Shown here: piece after piece, positions 38,369 to 40,679 of the stretch
Position numbering within the stretch: the first letter of the stretch is position 1
How the letters are laid out: the number at the start of each line of letters is the position of its first letter
Source: Isotricha intestinalis
Taxonomy: Eukaryota > Ciliophora > Litostomatea > Vestibuliferida > Isotrichidae
Assembly: GCA_023807065.1 (NCBI GenBank)
Contig: JAJJLU010003665.1
Coordinates: 1 to 40,679, forward strand
Direction of reading: 5' to 3'
Length of the DNA stretch: 40,679 nt
Notes under the pieces: model-generated
What the model saw: the letters and a program-made list of their open reading frames with translations, nothing else
What the model was told of the DNA's origin: nothing
Databases searched by the model: none
Position numbers and translations under genes: made by a program

Positions 38369-40033
38369 ATGAATGAAAGGTTTTCATATAATTATTTAAA
38401 TGAAAAAAATAATATTAAAATTATATCATGTTCAAGTTATAATAAACTTCATCCAATAGAAAATATATTAAAAGATGATTTAAAATTAATTTGGTTAAGC
38501 GAAAAAGATATTCCTCAAAATATAATAATAGATATATCACATATGAAAAAAAGACCAAAAAATAATAAATTTTCTTTTTTTGGAATTTATTTATGGCATT
38601 CTTATAAAAATAATCCTCAAGAAATTGAATTATATTTTAGTGATAATAATAGCTTTTTTACTCTTGTTGGGATTTATGAACTGGAATTTAGAAATGGAAT
38701 TCAATTGTTTCAAATTGATAATAATAATTTTTTAAATTCAAATATTAATTTTTTAAAAATTAAAATTACTAAAACTTATGGCGGAAATTTAACTTATATT
38801 AATCAAATTTTTTTATTAGATTCTTATGATAAATATTTTAGAAATATTATCTCTTTAAATGATGATAATAATATTATTGAAAATAATACAAGTGAAAATA
38901 ATAATGTAAGTGAAATTAATTTTAATAAATTAAGAAAACAAATTAATGATTCTATTATTCAAGAAAAAGAAAAGAAAAAAAAACAATTTGAAAAAATTTT
39001 TAATAGTGATAAAGTATTAAGAAAATATAATTTAAATAAATTAAAAAAAAATAAAGTTGATAAACAATTTTTTTCTCATAATAATTCAATATCTAAAAAT
39101 AAAAATCAAATAAAAAAAAGAAATTTAGATAATATAAGTGATAATATTTCTTTTCCTTCTTCTAATAGTAATTATAAATCAAGTGATTCAACAAATTTTA
39201 CTACTTTAAAAATAAAAAATAATTTAGAAAAAAAATCTAAATTATCTTTAAAAGATATTTTAAATAATCAATTAAATGATATGAACAATTTTATTAATTC
39301 TTTTGACAAAAATAAAGATTTAAATAAAAAATTTATTTTTTCTTCTCCAATTAAAAATTCAATTAATTATTTTTATGATTCTAATAAAATTAATGATAAT
39401 AAATTAAATGAAAGAGTAAATAATATTGAAAAAACAATAGATTTAATTCAAAAAGATTTAATTGATATTAAATCTTCAATTTATAATATTAATGATAAAA
39501 AAATAAATAATAATTGTGATAATTTAAAACAAAAAAATTTAAATAACAATTTAAATTTATATAAAAATTATTTAGAAAATCATCAAAAAAAAAAATATAA
39601 ATCTTCAAATACTTCTTATTATAAAAATATAGATAATAAATTAAATGAAAAATTAGATGATTTAACTGATAATATTGAACATCAAATTATTAAAAATATG
39701 ATTGAACCTTCAATAAGAAAATTTAAAAATAAAATGAGAAGAAATTTTTCTGAAATGAAAAAAGAAATTAATAAAATAAATTATAATAAAAAATTATTAA
39801 AAAAAAATGCATCAATGATTAATTGTCTTAATGGAAATTCTTCTGACAATTCTAATAATAATAAAATAAATAAAATGAATTCTGACATTGATTCTTTATA
39901 TTCTTCTAATTTTGATGAATTAAATTTTGAAAGAAAATATAATAAAATTTCTCACTTATCGAATTTATTATATTTTAAATTAAAAGAAAAAGAAAAAATA
40001 TTAAATGAAAAAATTAAAAAATTAAAAAAATAA
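38369..40033 (+). CDS. protein with N-terminal discoidin-like (galactose-binding fold) domain
   Basis: A 554-residue protein from the ATG at 38369; an in-frame ATG at 38297 would add 24 very hydrophobic residues. I prefer the later one because the preceding bases are the usual A-rich leader and the extra part lies within 85 bp of the previous stop. Residues about 12-145 resemble a jelly-roll of the F5/8C or IFT25/APC10 kind: IKIISCSSYNKLHPIENILK, LIWLSEKDIPQNIIIDIS (pattern 'HPxxNixD...WxS...PQxIiidl'), FFGIYLWHSYKNNPQEIELY, and FLKIKITKTYGGNLTYINQI. The rest is Asn/Lys/Ser-rich with coiled-coil stretches (about 350-375 and 500-554). Function is unknown; such domains bind ligands or partners. 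Confidence 0.65.
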   Translation: MNERFSYNYLNEKNNIKIISCSSYNKLHPIENILKDDLKLIWLSEKDIPQNIIIDISHMKKRPKNNKFSFFGIYLWHSYKNNPQEIELYFSDNNSFFTLVGIYELEFRNGIQLFQIDNNNFLNSNINFLKIKITKTYGGNLTYINQIFLLDSYDKYFRNIISLNDDNNIIENNTSENNNVSEINFNKLRKQINDSIIQEKEKKKKQFEKIFNSDKVLRKYNLNKLKKNKVDKQFFSHNNSISKNKNQIKKRNLDNISDNISFPSSNSNYKSSDSTNFTTLKIKNNLEKKSKLSLKDILNNQLNDMNNFINSFDKNKDLNKKFIFSSPIKNSINYFYDSNKINDNKLNERVNNIEKTIDLIQKDLIDIKSSIYNINDKKINNNCDNLKQKNLNNNLNLYKNYLENHQKKKYKSSNTSYYKNIDNKLNEKLDDLTDNIEHQIIKNMIEPSIRKFKNKMRRNFSEMKKEINKINYNKKLLKKNASMINCLNGNSSDNSNNNKINKMNSDIDSLYSSNFDELNFERKYNKISHLSNLLYFKLKEKEKILNEKIKKLKK

Positions 40034-40462
40034 TATTCTTTAATTTATTATATATTTAAATTCAATCTTTTTAAGTATATTTAATTAAGTATTTGTTTAT
40101 AATATTATTTTAAATGAAAATAATTTTAATAAATTATTAACAATAAATTCAAGTCCACAAAATTAAATTTTTATAAACAGCATTTAAATATATTTATAAA
40201 AAATTATTCATTTAATAAAGAATATATAATATGTTTTATAGATTTTTTATAAATAAAAAAATATTATTTTTTCACAATAGAAATTTATGATGATAGTATT
40301 ATTTTATCATTCAGTTTAATGTAATATTTCTATAAACAATTAAAAAATTTTAAAAAATTATTTAAATTTTTAAATCTTAAAACAGAAACATGATAAAATT
40401 TAATTTAAAATTTAAAAAAAACACAAAAAAAAAAAAGACCCAAGAAAAAATAATAAAAATAA
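40034..40462. other. convergent intergenic region
   Basis: About 430 bp of A/T-rich spacer between the convergent discoidin-like gene (plus) and the IFT54 gene (minus). A runs lie before the IFT54 stop. No coding stretch or RNA gene was recognised. Confidence 0.5.
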
Positions 40463-40679
40463 TTATTGTGTTTCTCCTTTAAAAGAAATAACATTAGTGA
40501 TTAAATTTTGAATAATTTTTTCATTTTTAATCAATCTACTTTTAATACTTTTAATTTGCATTTGTTCATCTCTAATACTATCTTCTAATTCCAATAATTC
40601 ATTTTGTAAAGGTAATAAAGTTTCATCACTTTTTTTAATTTCATCTTCATATTTATCTTTATAACTTTTACTTTCATTA
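40463..40679 (-). CDS. IFT54: C-terminal end of IFT54 (TRAF3IP1/MIP-T3), partial
   Basis: An open minus-strand frame of 71 residues enters from the right edge and ends in TAA at 40463-40465. It reads KKSDETLLPLQNELLELEDS, then IRDEQMQIKSIKSRLIKNEK, then IIQNLITNVISFKGETQ. This matches the C-terminal coiled coil of TRAF3IP1/IFT54 (family pattern 'PLQAELAELEQLIKDQQDKI..VKANILKNEEKIQKM') in order and spacing. IFT54 is an IFT-B subunit that binds IFT20 through this coiled coil and carries a tubulin-binding CH domain at its N-terminus, which lies outside the window. It marks the organism as one that builds cilia or flagella. Confidence 0.85.
   Translation of the reverse strand, partial: NESKSYKDKYEDEIKKSDETLLPLQNELLELEDSIRDEQMQIKSIKSRLIKNEKIIQNLITNVISFKGETQ

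Noticed and set aside
1..40679. tRNA or rRNA genes
   Set aside because: No GC-richer cloverleaf or TTCGA-type arm was noticed in any gap; an automated scan would be needed for certainty.

Overview
The window is nuclear DNA of a very AT-rich, flagellated or ciliated unicellular eukaryote. Genes are compact and mostly intronless. They lie on both strands with no operon-like logic, and intergenic gaps are often only 100-500 bp. Arg is nearly always AGA, Asn/Lys/Ile/Glu dominate the proteins, and many proteins carry Asn-rich or Lys/Glu-rich low-complexity stretches. TAA, TGA and TAG all end plausible genes, with TAA far the commonest, so the standard code fits. Two GT-AG introns of 31 and 42 nt can be placed with frame and domain support. 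The clearest lineage clue is the C-terminal end of the intraflagellar transport protein IFT54 at the right edge, supported by an LC8-type dynein light chain and an axonemal-style thioredoxin-like protein. I cannot fix the taxon; a standard-code ciliate or another AT-rich flagellated protist would fit.

Layout. 1-5 kb: start of a small membrane protein, a WD40 protein, an NT5C3-like pyrimidine 5'-nucleotidase, and a coiled-coil protein with a 31-nt intron; the two ~1 kb gaps here hold decayed or spliced coding fragments. 5-10 kb: YIPF6-like Golgi/ER membrane protein, two coiled-coil proteins, a thioredoxin-like protein that has lost one active-site Cys, and the clamp-loader subunit RFC2. 10-15 kb: a two-repeat Myb factor with a 42-nt intron, a CAMK-like kinase, and a CK1-family pseudokinase with an acidic tail. 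15-23 kb: a seven-helix membrane protein, an EEF1AKMT4/METTL13-like methyltransferase, an unknown basic protein, an LC8-like light chain, a coiled-coil protein, and an SCP/FCP-type phosphatase. 23-31 kb: a protein with two START-like (SRPBCC) domains, a second beta-propeller protein, a small Lys-rich ORF, two convergent coiled-coil genes, and a Bro1/ALIX homologue. 31-40.7 kb: a clearly decayed WD40 pseudogene, an ERMP1-like M28 peptidase, a 1098-residue Asn-rich protein, a protein with a discoidin-like N-terminal domain, and the IFT54 end.

The genes do not form one pathway. They sample replication (RFC2), transcription (Myb, CTD-type phosphatase), membrane traffic (YIPF6, Bro1, ERMP1-like), signalling (kinases) and cilium biology (IFT54, LC8, thioredoxin-like). 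No CRISPR array, rRNA, tRNA, transposon or viral gene was recognised. The points most worth following are the CK1 pseudokinase, the tandem START-like protein, the one-cysteine thioredoxin, the very short introns, and the decayed coding sequence in the larger gaps.
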